Part shown: positions 1 through 10,435 of the stretch, one piece after another
How positions within the stretch are numbered: position 1 is the stretch's first letter
Layout: every line of letters begins with the position of its first letter
From: Paragonimus skrjabini miyazakii
Lineage: Eukaryota > Platyhelminthes > Trematoda > Plagiorchiida > Troglotrematidae
Direction of reading: 5' to 3'
NCBI GenBank assembly: GCA_014338405.1
Contig: JTDE01021434.1
Location: 62,001 to 126,000 of the forward strand
Length of the DNA stretch: 64,000 bases
Program-made: the position numbers and the translations under genes
Notes under the pieces: model-generated
What the model was told of the DNA's origin: nothing
The model's input: the letters and a program-made list of their open reading frames with translations, nothing else
The model's database searches: none

Positions 1-791
1 ATAAACTTGTTCATATGACACAGAGCGATAAGGCTTCTCTGATGTACGCGTGGGCAAACGCAAAGAATCACCTCTGCAGACACACAGCATGCTCGTGATG
101 AAGACCAAAAGACTTATAAACTGTTAACGATTTAAATTCAAAGCAATGACAGGATTGAATATATGGTTGCTCTCCCGTATTGGTGACTCACTGAACTCGT
201 CTAACCAGTTTCAATGTGAAATGCTTTGATAAGTCATTATCGCATAATAGAAGTTGTGAACACTGGATCTTGTTGAATTCTACATGATCGTTACGCCACC
301 TATATAACATGTGTCAAGATTCAGTTGCACGCCTTTTGGGCCTGATGAAAGACGATGTTTTGCAAGATGAGATATTTTAAATTAACAATCCAACCTACAG
401 GAACGCAGTTCTTTCTGTGAATGGTTTCCAACCGGAATGAAACACTGAATTCTCTTGCAATTACGTGTGAAATCCCCATAACGAGGGTGATGGGGCTTAA
501 CATTGTGTAAAACGCGAATATTTGCATTCTTAAAACATCAAAAATGTTCAATTCGGTTTAGTTTACATTATCCTTACACAAAAAGTGCTATAGCGCTGAG
601 AAGGCTGTCGCTAAAATGTTCATGATGCCTCCTAACGGAGGGTGAAATATACTAACGTGAATACACTGACAGTGAAATGAGAAGACGTAGGCTGTCAGAG
701 TTTTCAGCCATTTTGTGCATCCTCACTGAAACTTTGTACACAAGGAGACTTGCGATCAGGTACAGTGATAATCGTCTTGATGAAACGTTGC

Positions 792-816
792 ATATATATA
801 TATATATATATATATA
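792..816. repeat. (TA)n microsatellite
   Basis: About 12 uninterrupted AT units, directly upstream of the dispersed repeat at 835. Confidence 0.95.
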
Positions 817-834
817 ACACTTTTAATCTGTTCA

Positions 835-1135
835 TCTGCGCTCACTGGTGCACATGTTAGCTCCCAGTCCTCCAGCTTTGTCACTCATGCTCCGAAAGGG
901 TTAGAGGTGTGTGTGAGTCACCCGGTGTTATGTATCGTGCACCTTGGTGGCCACATCACTGGACCAGTGCGTCTGAGCGACTTCACTGGGAATGCGTGTA
1001 TACCTCCAACTTAACCACAGCCAGGTAACCCGGCTGTGATTTTGGCGGTGTGTTGTGCCCGTTCACTCACTCGAATCGGTGTCCGTTGGATGATCCTTTT
1101 GGTTTGGACTCTGCACTTTGTTTCCGGGGCCACTG
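835..1135 (+). repeat. Dispersed repeat family C, copy 1
   Basis: The sequence from the tgcgctcactggtgcac segment to the ctttgtttccgggg segment matches 23715-24015 on the + strand with moderate divergence (shared blocks: ggtgcac, gttcccag-like, gaccatggtggcca-like, ttttggcg-tgtgttgtg, ttttggtttg). The reverse complement of parts of 22857-23290 also belongs to this family. It has no coding potential and I cannot assign it to a class. Confidence 0.7.
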
Positions 1136-2510
1136 ATGCGGAATGTATGGTTTGAAGACACAGTGGCTGAAGTACTTCGAGATCGAGTATGCGTCGTCAC
1201 TTAAGTACTTTGAACGGGCATGACAAGCGTAGAACTGACGCCATCACCCAGATCCGTTTTGATACACGTGGACCATAAAACGTCTGCAGAGCTTTGCAAC
1301 AGCTGTTCTTGTTTTCAAAATAAATCTGAGCCCCATGAGCAACGGAGGAAAACGCTAGCTGAGTTTATCCGAAATCTGGGTGATACTGCAACGAAGATGT
1401 CTAGCAAAGGAAGATAACTGTTCAGCTCGCATATTCCCGCTCCGCTCGTGCACTCGAGCTTTGAACCGGAATTTCAGTCCAAAACGTAGTCAGGTTTGCA
1501 TTTGCACGTCTTGTGAGCTTCTGCCTGCTTCTATGGGTGTGGTTGGCGTCTTTTGATGTGCACTTTCTTTTTATTGTTTCATACCTGTTGGACAGATTTC
1601 TCTCAGTGATGAATCCTTTCCTCTCTTTTGTTGTCCGTAATCCGTTCGTTGTGAACTTTGACCATATCCCACGGTCTCAAACAGATATTCCAAAAAATAA
1701 TAATACTAATCGTGTCATCCATCACAATAGTGAGACGCCCGCGTAAATTTGAAGTATGTGAATGTGCGTTTAGATTTTCCCCTGGTCCCATAAGTTTTCA
1801 AAAGCACATGAGATCGTCGGAACGAACTGGAAGTTACCTCTGCAGTCAAGTCGTTCCAGTCGTGAAGACGCCCAATTATCTACAAGGCGACAGGCGGTTC
1901 TCCGAGTTCATTGGACACACCTAGAGCCGTGAAGTCGTTTTAACCAAAAGGTTGTTTAGATTACATAGTTATCACAGTTTCCAACAGGAAATAGCATTAG
2001 TCAAACTCCTTGATCACTGGACTTTCGCTTATGTACGAAATTATCGCTTGTTTCTTTGGGGCACATAGGTTTACACAAAGTTCGGTTGTTTACTTTTAAC
2101 TCAAGCTTTATGATATGATTAGACTTAAGATATGTTGGTTGCATTATATTTAAGTAGTTCGTCTATCGAGAGTTCTAGGTTTCGATCATACAGTCTATAA
2201 ATATTTATGAAATGCTTGTACAGTCGCATCTACAAGAAACCGGACCCAAACTTTTTCTGCTGACTTATCGTTTATATTATTGTTAACATATGGTTCACCA
2301 ATAAGTAATTTTACTGGTAGCCCATTTTGTGCATACTCCACCTGCTTATTTTGAAAACTCCCTTCAGCAAACAGACTAACAGTTAGTGGTTTGTAAAGGA
2401 AAACCTAAACGTTGAAAAGTCATAGATGTCTCAATCTGGATGCTCCAACACCACAATCACTTTGCACTGGTAAGTGGCGGTAAAAACAGATGATCAAAAT
2501 CCCCTACTAT

Positions 2511-2935
2511 TAATCGGTAATCAAAATACCGTTTAACAGGTTAATGATTTCTGTGATTTCAACTTGGAGAGAAGTCCTAGTCGAGGGGTTATCGATTGGG
2601 GTCAAAAGGACAGTTACTGTGTTTCCTCTTGAGGCGAACGGGCAACCCGATCATTACTCACAAACGAAAGTGGTTGAGCGCTCACATATGACAATTCTGT
2701 CACGTCTAATGTGAGGTCATTGGCGCAGTGGTAAACACGGTTGCCTCATGAACAGCATGTCCGTGGTTCAAGTCCCGGCAGTGGGGATGATATACACTAC
2801 TGACGAGCTCTAATGAGAGCGAAACTCGAGTCTAGTGCTTCTTTTCGAAAGGGGCTGACTGGAAAGTCCATGGGAATGCGACAGCTGCAATCAATTGTGG
2901 GTGATGTTCAATCCATATGAAAAACAGAATGGTAT
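2511..2935 (+). repeat. tRNA-derived SINE, copy S1
   Basis: An internal Pol III promoter is visible: box A-like TGGCGCAGTGGT at 2721-2732 and box B GGTTCAAGTCC at 2765-2775, with the spacing of a tRNA. A roughly 210-bp conserved head lies upstream, and a tail runs through gacgagctctaatgagagcg to the ggtgatgttcaa segment near 2910. Copy S2 at 24415-24850 matches almost end to end in reverse complement. The tRNA part is not at the 5' end, so the unit may be composite. Confidence 0.85.
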
Positions 2936-4209
2936 GGTAGTTTCAAAAACCTTGTCCAAGAAACGTTATGTTTGGGTTGTCGTGGTATAATTTTGGTAGG
3001 AGGTCCTTGGACGAAAGATTACTAGTTCAAAAGCTCAAAAACGGGATTCAACTTCCACTTCAATTAAGCGTTCTTGGTGGGTTGCTATAACTTTGAACAA
3101 TTCTTAGGGTCTCAAAGAATGTTAGCCAGAAATGATTGTTATTGTCGGCGGGTAGCTATCCTTCATATGCATGACATAAGACCTTCTTAGATTTTTATAA
3201 AATGTTTTGACATTGAATACTAGCGGGATTCATTTCCAGAATTTCTTGCAAGTAACGCTAAGTCTTAACTAACTGTATGATTACCTCGTAAGCACATTGT
3301 GGTCTCCAAAAGTCGAACGCCTAATTTGGTACAAAACAATCCTGTTGTCTGACCATTATTCAATTTTTATCTCTGTGTTTTCGAAATCAAGTGTTCAAGA
3401 AAGTGTGTAGACGTTAGTTCTTCCAAAGGCATACCAAACCATTCATAATACGAGTAGATGTAAGGACATATCGCTTCCACTGCTTAGAGTTCAACAACTG
3501 ATTGAACTCACCTATGTGAAGTAACTAGCATATTTTTACTCACGTTTGATTTAAATTAGTTTCAGCGTAGTCTTTCTCTGTTCATTAAAGTTAGGTATCT
3601 GCTATTTCATGTAATACAAGTGCAATCTTTACCAACTTTACAAAAGCTGATGATAAATTCTTCACATACTTGACTTTTCTCACATTGGTTGCACTATTGC
3701 CCGCTTATTTTGTGCAGGCCTCCTAGTAAAAAATCGGAATCTGTTACTGCTATCTAGAATTTTCTGTTAGCAACATTTTATGCCCATTTTCACGCCTTCG
3801 CATTTTTACCGTGTTTACGGTAGAAGTTCAAATGTTTTTGTCCCCAGGGTTTATATTTATTCTATGGTATATCAAATTTATCTATCAGGTGTTTTTAAAC
3901 CGGACTCAATGCTGAATCTCGAATCAAACAACGTCCTTCAATCCGTAGTTCGTTCAATTTTTTCCCCGGGAAACTAAAATCTCCACGGAACTTTACTGTG
4001 GTCTCAGTAATGGAATAGTCTTTTTCTTGCTACAGTTCAAGCAAAGTAGTTCGTCCACCTTTTTCATAAATAATATTGTTAATTAATTTATCGAAGTCGC
4101 TCACATTGTAATGCATATTTTCCATCTTTTCGGTCAACGAGGCACAAACCATACCTATTCTAACTCTCTGAGTACTACTTGTCTTGTCTCATTACGCTTG
4201 CTTTCAAAG

Positions 4210-4296
4210 ATCGGAATTTCACTCGACGAAACGGTAAATGAAAAAGATTTTGAAGACATACTGAACGTGTTCAATGCAACTTTGTCCTCGATCGAA
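4210..4296 (+). CDS. GLDC: GLDC exon a (29 codons, phase 0-0)
   Basis: The exon encodes the stretch around GISLDETVNEKD, a conserved P-protein block at the end of the N-terminal half. The acceptor AG at 4208-4209 follows a pyrimidine-rich run, and the donor is GAA|gtaagt at 4297. The open frame extends upstream to 4111, but those residues do not resemble the family, so I place the start at the acceptor. Both ends are phase 0, which fits the next exon. Confidence 0.88.
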
Positions 4297-4634
4297 GTAA
4301 GTTTGACAGCTTTTGATTAAGTTTGCAAACATCCATCTACCGTTGACACATCTTTTCGAAATGTAATCTGATCTTTTCGACAATATTATCTCTTTTGTGA
4401 TTCGCCGTTTTTCGAAGGTTTGTGTTCTAATTCAAGGTCCAAAATACCCTCGGGAGCAACTAAAGTAAAATCTCACAGGTGTACATGGCTTTAAATATTA
4501 CTGTCATCCGTATGCTACGGCCCATCTTGTCAGTCATCGCATCTAGCCTAGCTACACAAATTAAATGCTATTTTTCACAGAGATCCCCCAGTCAGCCTCT
4601 TTATAAAAAAAAGAACTAGATTAGTTGTTGTTAG

Positions 4635-4935
4635 AGTTTGACAGTAGTTCGTATTCCTTCCGCTATCCGGATTTGAATTCTTGCTACGTTCTTATGGTGC
4701 ACAAGTATGGATCACTACTCTATTAAATTCACGTTAGGCGCAACTGAAGTCTCGTACCTGAACGCCCAATCACTTTCGTTTGTTGGTAACGCTTAGGTCG
4801 TTCGATTACATCGACAGGAGATACAGTAATTGTCCTGTAAACTTCGAGAGTTGACTTCACGAGTAAAAGTCGTCGTTGGGTTGAATTTACAGAAACCAAT
4901 ACATTTGTTCAGCTACGTTTTACTGGCTGATGAGC
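4635..4935 (-). repeat. Degenerate tRNA-derived SINE, copy S6
   Basis: Blocks such as cacgttaggcgcaactgaa, gcccaatcactttcg and gctgatgagcagtcgagg line up with the reverse complement of the SINE in the right order. The tRNA-related part (4650-4740) is heavily mutated. Confidence 0.55.
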
Positions 4936-6705
4936 AGTCGAGGATGATCATCTACAAATGATTTCAACCTTGCATTTGTATCGATTTTTCGGCAGGCTCA
5001 TTTCAAAATGGATCACTTAACTCAGATTTCGCTTTTGATAGTGGGTCATATTAGTGTGGTTATGGATGGGAGCTCACAGGACCGGTCCTGTGTCTATTCT
5101 GGAAAAGACTGAACAAGCTCAGTTGTATCCACAGGTGGATACGGTTGAGTGCTTACCTGTTACAATTCGGTCATGTGTTATACGATGTAACGCCAGTGTG
5201 GTTAACGCGATCATCTCACGTGAAGGTGGCCAGATTTCAACTTCCGGTAGCACTTCTAAAGGCAGAGAAATTACAATCTAGTAGTTTTTGCGGAAATGAC
5301 TGAACGAAATTTCTTTGTGAATGCGTAGGCTACTACCGCTTATGGGTGGTTTAACTTATGTCAACCAAAATCCCCTGCTACTTATTATTGATACTGTTGT
5401 ACAGTCATGTGGCAGGTATCCTCCTATCAAAACACGCATTGATTATCGTCTGAATACATTTCACTTACCGCTCATAAGTGCTTATGTTTTGCGAAGAGAT
5501 TGTTCTGTATTGTGATACAAACCAGGAAAATGTAGCTGACTAGGTATGAGAAAGACAAGATTTTTTGGTTCATTGAGATTCGACTCACTTGTTAAGACAT
5601 TACAAAAAAATAAGGCTGTCGAATGTAAGATTACTCAGTTCAAACTAGCTGGTGGATAGTAAGAAATGACTCGAGGGACATGGTGAGTTAAACGATGGAA
5701 TACAACCGAACATTGGTTGGTCGAGAGCCACTGTTCATATGTTCTATATGAGCACATTCTTTCTGGTCTATCGAAAATTCGGGAGAATTGTACAACCGAC
5801 TAGTTGCCGTAAAAATCCAAGGAATAATACAAACAGAGGGTCATATGTCCTGGGTGGACGAATGCATGGCGGTAATCATCATTAGTGGTAAAAATTCGGT
5901 TCTGACGAGTTTGATGGTCTACTGCAGTATTGGTACCCACTTTGGAAATGGCCCAATATTTCAATCAGCGCCCGTTTAAAGGGGCGTGTCTTCATTCTGA
6001 GCAAAAAATGTGAACTGAACTTATTTGAAAGGAAATCAAAAGGCTCGTAATTTCACACCATTCGCTAGCTAAGAATGCGAAAAATCTCTTCTCTTGGTGT
6101 AAGCATGTGAAGAAATCCATTAACCCGTTTAAAACTTTCTTAAGGAAAGTAATCTAAGTGTATTCGCCTTGTCACATTTGCTCCGATTCGAGATCAACAA
6201 AAGAGGGCTTCATATCCAACCAAAAGGCTGTCTTTGCTTCTGTTGCTCGCAGCGTTATCTGCGGTTGAGCCCCAGGGAACTATGTTAATCTACTGCAGTG
6301 ATTGTACGCTCCCTGTGGACTTAGAGTGACAGCATGCAGACAAATGAGTAGCATGCTAATCATCTTCAAAGGTGTTTGCCTGTGATGTTTGTTCTATTTC
6401 TTCTGGTCCACTGTTTTCGTGAATGACATTCCAGACATTGGGCTTGGAGATTCCAGTGCGTTTGGTCTTGAGTTTCTCCCAGTCACGAGGCAGACCGTCA
6501 CGGTTTATGCAAACGCCGTGAATGCCTCGCTTATTCCACACTCAGAAGTTAGACAAACCACACACAACCAAGAAAATAATCAACTGGCACATCTGAAATG
6601 TGCTTCGCATGGTCACTGTACAACTGATGCTGCAGGATAAGAACAAATCCATCCTCAGGTTCTGAATTATGGCATTTGGCTTGAGAGAAAAACACCGTCT
6701 CACTG

Positions 6706-7207
6706 ACGTAAGAAGCAACAGACCGTTTTAAAGTTTAACATGTCCCGAGATTACTCTCGAGTGTCTCGATATCGAGATAAAATATTCAAAACAGTTTTTT
6801 TGGGTTTCACCAGCGAACGTTACTGTACGGCTAATGTGCACCAGGGGTAGCCTGACAGACACACGGCTTTTAGTGAGCTCTTACGGAGTGACAGGACACG
6901 GACCTACCCGCCGGGTGCAGAACTTAAACGAAGATTGCTCGCCTGTACCCATTTGCCAGTCTGACAGAGTTACAGGCTATATGTACGCAGTAAGCGCTGA
7001 ACGCGTAGGTGTGTTCGTATTGAGGTGAACGGACACGGACAGTGGCGGTAAACCAGTCGGTCATGGGTACGTGAGTGATCCACTCAGATTGTCATACGCT
7101 TTGGTTGTCTTCCGAATGACCAGTTAATTCGGAAAAGCCCTGTCTAAGGTACCAGAGCAGTATTCCTCCCAGTCAGTCTGACAACTACTGTGACAGCTGA
7201 AGGTAGG
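6706..7207 (+). repeat. Left arm of long inverted repeat
   Basis: About 490 bp, with high identity to the right arm in reverse complement, for example tttaacatgtc, gagtgtctcgatatc and cctcccagtcagtctgac. The 64-codon open frame inside it (6834-7028) recurs in the other arm simply because the arm is duplicated; it is not evidence of a protein. Confidence 0.9.
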
Positions 7208-7832
7208 GCTGATTCCAAGCCTGGGCAAATAGTGTTTTTGCAGGTCCGATCTTCCTTTGGCTGATCCAGGCGTGACCCAGACAGGACAAATCACCTCATG
7301 TGAGTGACACTTAGGTATGTCGGCTACTGCATCAACTACGATTGAGGACGGAATAACCGCAATTATTCACATTTCAGTGTTATGGTTGGTCGACATAAAG
7401 TTGGACACGGAGTGTGGTTGACTACCTGTGAAAATGGGTCAACTGGTAAACTATAATGCACGAGCCAGACGATTCACAATAGAAACCGACTCCTGAATGT
7501 ACACCATCTATCAGTTTCGTTTCAACAATAGTTTCTGAGAAATATGTGCTGAAGAATCAACCTAATCATCAGTTCTAATTAATTTCAGTTTCCCGAGCAA
7601 TATTCCCATCGTGTCATAAAGGTATTCGTGTATCACGCTACACGCCTCACACGTTTACAGATTGTCACTTACAGCGGACTTTAGACTCCATCCCAGAAAC
7701 TCATAATTCGTTGATCTTCCCCTTGTGCAAACCTATAAAATGAAGTCCATATCATAGCGAATCCAACATGTTACGCATTCACTCACTCAGTTTAACTGAA
7801 GATATTAGTTGTTCATTGAAACAGAGAGAAGG

Positions 7833-7876
7833 CTTGTGTTGCGGGATGCTGACATTTCGTTTGATCTCTTCAGCTG
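7833..7876 (-). ncRNA. Hammerhead-ribozyme-like motif, decayed
   Basis: On the - strand: CTGAAGA, an 8-base stem-loop II segment, GAAA, a TGTCAGCA stem III and a TC cleavage site. The core residues CUGANGA and GAAA are intact. Stem I is poor (two mismatches in five pairs), so activity is doubtful. It belongs to the same family as the motifs at 18814-18940. Confidence 0.5.
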
Positions 7877-8149
7877 CTTGATTAAATTTACAAGCAATGC
7901 AAATGGGTTGCAAATGGACACCTAAAGTATTATAGGTCATAAGTTCAATATCAAGCAAGTGATACAGTCTGAGTCAGTAATATGTTCGTGCACAGAGCTG
8001 GCCTTTGATGACTGACAATTGAGCAGGCTTCACTGGTGGCAAAAGTTTGGGGTTTGTGTTACGTAATGATGCAGTGAATGAGTTGATCGAGTTCAGTGCA
8101 TAGTCAGTGTTGTAATTAGATTTACGGTCTATGAATGCGTGAGTTGTCG

Positions 8150-8580
8150 ATAACGGATAACAGAACAACGAATAATGACACGATAGGTAACGGAACAACG
8201 CATGACGATACAGCAGATGACAGAAAAACGGATAACGACGACGAACAACGAACGACGGAATATACGCGATTAGCTGGGAGCTTCCCAGCTAACACAACTA
8301 CCCAAGACTAACGCATGAATGCAGGAAGAAGGCTCGTCCCTAAACAGGGGTTCATTGTGTTTCCCAGTCCGACGACAGTGTGGTCACAAACTCGTTCATA
8401 TTTGTAGGATTTGTGACCAGTAAGAGCCACGATCGAAAAATGAACCGGACAACAATACACATAATACAGCAAAGCTCCCTCCCCGATATGTGGACTTTCG
8501 GCAGTTTACATATTCACATCTTCAGTGACTGGAAGAAAACTAACTGTGCCTGTTTCTCAGAATAATCATTATATTGATGG
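8150..8580 (+). repeat. Dispersed repeat family F, copy 1
   Basis: It starts with a loose tandem array of (ga)taacgga(ac)aacg-type units at 8155-8260, followed by a perfect 10-bp hairpin (TTAGCTGGGA / TCCCAGCTAA at 8270-8279 and 8283-8292). The later blocks ggtcacaaactcgttc and gaccagtaagag recur at 63100-63400 in the same orientation. No coding potential and no class assigned. Confidence 0.6.
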
Positions 8581-9183
8581 ACCGCTTGAAGAAGTTAGCT
8601 GACGGCCACACCCCGTAGTAGTTGATAAAAGTTTGTTGATTCAATTTCGTGGTTGTGGACTATACGTCTCGTGAGTTGAAGCTTTTAATCAACAGAACTC
8701 AGTGGGTCAAATTGACAAACGTCAGTTTTTTTATAAATTAACGATGGACTTAGGCACTTACCGCAGTGTTTACATTACTGCTGTACTCTACGATGATACC
8801 TCTGACGGATCGGCCAGCTAAGCTTGTTTATGGGTTCTGGTACGCATTGTGGACGTTCTTCAACAGACATCCCTCTTCAATTTACCATGCGTTCATCCCT
8901 ATAAGAGAGGTTAATAAGTGCTAGGCGGTTATGTCATAGTTCAAGGTGGGGAAGATATTTCGTCATGTCAATGCCATCAAAGCACACTCTGTGTGTTAGT
9001 GCAATTGAAAACAGCAGTCAGGCGTATACACAGAATGAACTATTCACTCGGATACCTACAAGCTCTGGTTCGCCCTCATTCAAAAGAAAGTACCGATTCT
9101 CAGTCATGGGTAGCATTGACACTTACAGTCTGTATGATACTGACAAGGTCATCTGGTGAATCAACACAATCTCACAAAAAGTT

Positions 9184-9670
9184 CTACTTTCACCTGTCAC
9201 AACAGCTGTCAGACTGACTGGGAGGAATACAGCTCTGGTACCTTAAACAGGGCTTTTCCGACTTAACTGGTCATTAGGAAGACAACCAAAGCGTATGACA
9301 ATCTGAGTGGATCGCTCACGTACCCATGACCGACTGGTTTGCCGCCACTGTCCGTGTCCGTTCACCACAATACGAACACACCTACGCGTTCAGCGCTTAC
9401 TGCGTACATATAGCCTGCACCTCCGTCAGACTGGCAAATGGGTACAGGCGAGCAATCTTCGTTTAAGTTCTGCACCCGGCGGGTAGGTCCGTGTCCTGTC
9501 ACTCCGTAAGAGCTCACTAGAAGCCGTGTGTCTGTCAGGCTACTCCTGGTACACATTAGCCATGCAGCCCCGTTCGTTAGTGAAACCTTGTTTTGAATAT
9601 TTTATCTTGATATCGAGACACTCGAGAGTGATCTCCAGACATGTTAAATTTCAAAATGTGTGGCTAACCT
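9184..9670 (-). repeat. Right arm of long inverted repeat
   Basis: Reverse complement of 6706-7207. Differences are mostly single substitutions, which indicates moderate age. Identity falls off inside 9184 and over the last 12 bases. Confidence 0.9.
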
Positions 9671-9960
9671 GTCTCACTGCTGACTTTATGTAGGCCGAAA
9701 TAACGGACATTTTTCCTTTACCTACCTACTTACTCCATCTGTTTCACCGAAATGTCATCCGTTTGTTACTGAAAGGAGGAATATGCAACACTTGTGTGAA
9801 GTCTTCTCTATGTTCTGATTCGGACAAGCCAGCTCTCTGTGTTCAGAAAAAACTGTTTGTGAACTTTACCCTTCCCTGGACTTAGTGACTTATCTTAACC
9901 CGCTTATTGATTATCAACCCCCTGAATTTTTTGTTATAAAAAACCGATCCATGTTGTTGT

Positions 9961-10010
9961 AAATTTGGTACTGATGAGTCAGTACGAAATGCTTGCATCT
10001 ACCAATTTTC
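9961..10010 (+). ncRNA. Hammerhead ribozyme, complete type I motif
   Basis: All core parts are present in order: stem I 5' strand TTGGTA (9965-9970), CTGATGA (9971-9977), a two-pair stem II with a four-base loop (GTCAGTAC), GAAA (9986-9989), stem III TGC-TT-GCA, cleavage dinucleotide TC (9998-9999), and stem I 3' strand TACCAA (10000-10005), a perfect 6-bp complement of TTGGTA. Cleavage is predicted after 9999. Very short stems II and III fit the small hammerheads known from Penelope-like elements. Self-cleavage is inferred from structure only. It lies about 220 bases upstream of GLDC exon b, on the sense strand. Confidence 0.8.
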
Positions 10011-10225
10011 ATGTTCCAACTGTTTTGTTCAAACTTCTAAAGGGAACTAACTGTTTCAAATATTTTACGTCGCTGTTTCATTGAGTGGTAGTTCGACCTA
10101 CGGGACTATCTAGTTAAGATCATGGCTTGTATCTATCTGCCTACTGACAAGTTTGTTCAGTCTCTGAACCAGGTGTGTTTCGCGCAGCTTTCACATTTTC
10201 TCATTTAATGGTTTCCCGCTAACAG

Positions 10226-10435
10226 GACGCGGACCTACCCCACAGTTTGTTTTCTCACCCCTCTTTGGTGCGTAACGACTTATTCCTCTCGCACCCTGTG
10301 TTCAATTCGCATCATTCGGAGACTCAACTTTTACGTTATATGAAACAGTTGGAGAACAAAGATGTCTCATTGGCACATTCCATGATTTCGCTAGGATCCT
10401 GTACAATGAAGCTGAACGCGACAACTGGCATGATG
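10226..10435 (+). CDS. GLDC: GLDC exon b (70 codons, phase 0-0)
   Basis: The exon encodes the family blocks HPVFNSHHSET, RYMKQLENKD and SLGSCTMKLNATT. These form the start of the C-terminal PLP-fold half, and the SCTMKLN motif is nearly invariant in P-proteins. The acceptor is ttcccgctaacag|GAC and the donor is ATG|gtgagt at 10436. The first 17 or so residues (DADLPHSLFSHPS...) are less conserved, as is usual for this linker. Confidence 0.94.

Larger units (their letters stand above)
1..4209 (+). other. Intron upstream of GLDC exon a (incomplete)
   Basis: Probably the 3' part of an intron, because N-terminal GLDC exons are expected further left and none was recognised here. It holds a TA microsatellite at 792-816, a dispersed repeat at 835-1135 and a SINE at 2511-2935. 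I see nothing specific in 1-780, 1140-2500 and 2940-4200; the open frames there are short and resemble no family I know. Confidence 0.6.
6706..9670. mobile_element. 2.96-kb element with long terminal inverted repeats
   Basis: The left arm 6706-7207 is the reverse complement of the right arm 9184-9670. The match is strong over 6718-7207 and 9184-9658 and weak over the outermost 12 bases or so. A 9-bp direct repeat, GTCTCACTG, sits at 6697-6705 and again at 9671-9679, just outside the arms. Long TIRs plus a 9-bp duplication is the architecture of Mutator-like (MULE) elements, but I find no transposase, so this would be a non-autonomous copy. The interior holds a hammerhead-like motif (7833-7876) and a repeat shared with 63.1-63.5 kb, so other elements are nested in it. 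The alternative is two unrelated insertions of one repeat in opposite orientation. Confidence 0.65.
4297..10225 (+). other. GLDC intron (5.9 kb)
   Basis: Contains an old SINE copy (4635-4935), a long-inverted-repeat element (6706-9670) and a hammerhead motif (9961-10010). Between 4936 and 6700 I see only short, unrecognised open frames. Confidence 0.85.

Noticed and set aside
2711..2785. Functional tRNA gene at the box A/box B pair
   Set aside because: The sequence recurs as part of a 430-bp dispersed unit and lacks a proper acceptor stem, so it is a SINE.
6834..7028. Two nearly equal 64-codon open frames (6834-7028 + and 9362-9556 -) as a small protein family
   Set aside because: They are equal because they lie in the two arms of an inverted repeat.
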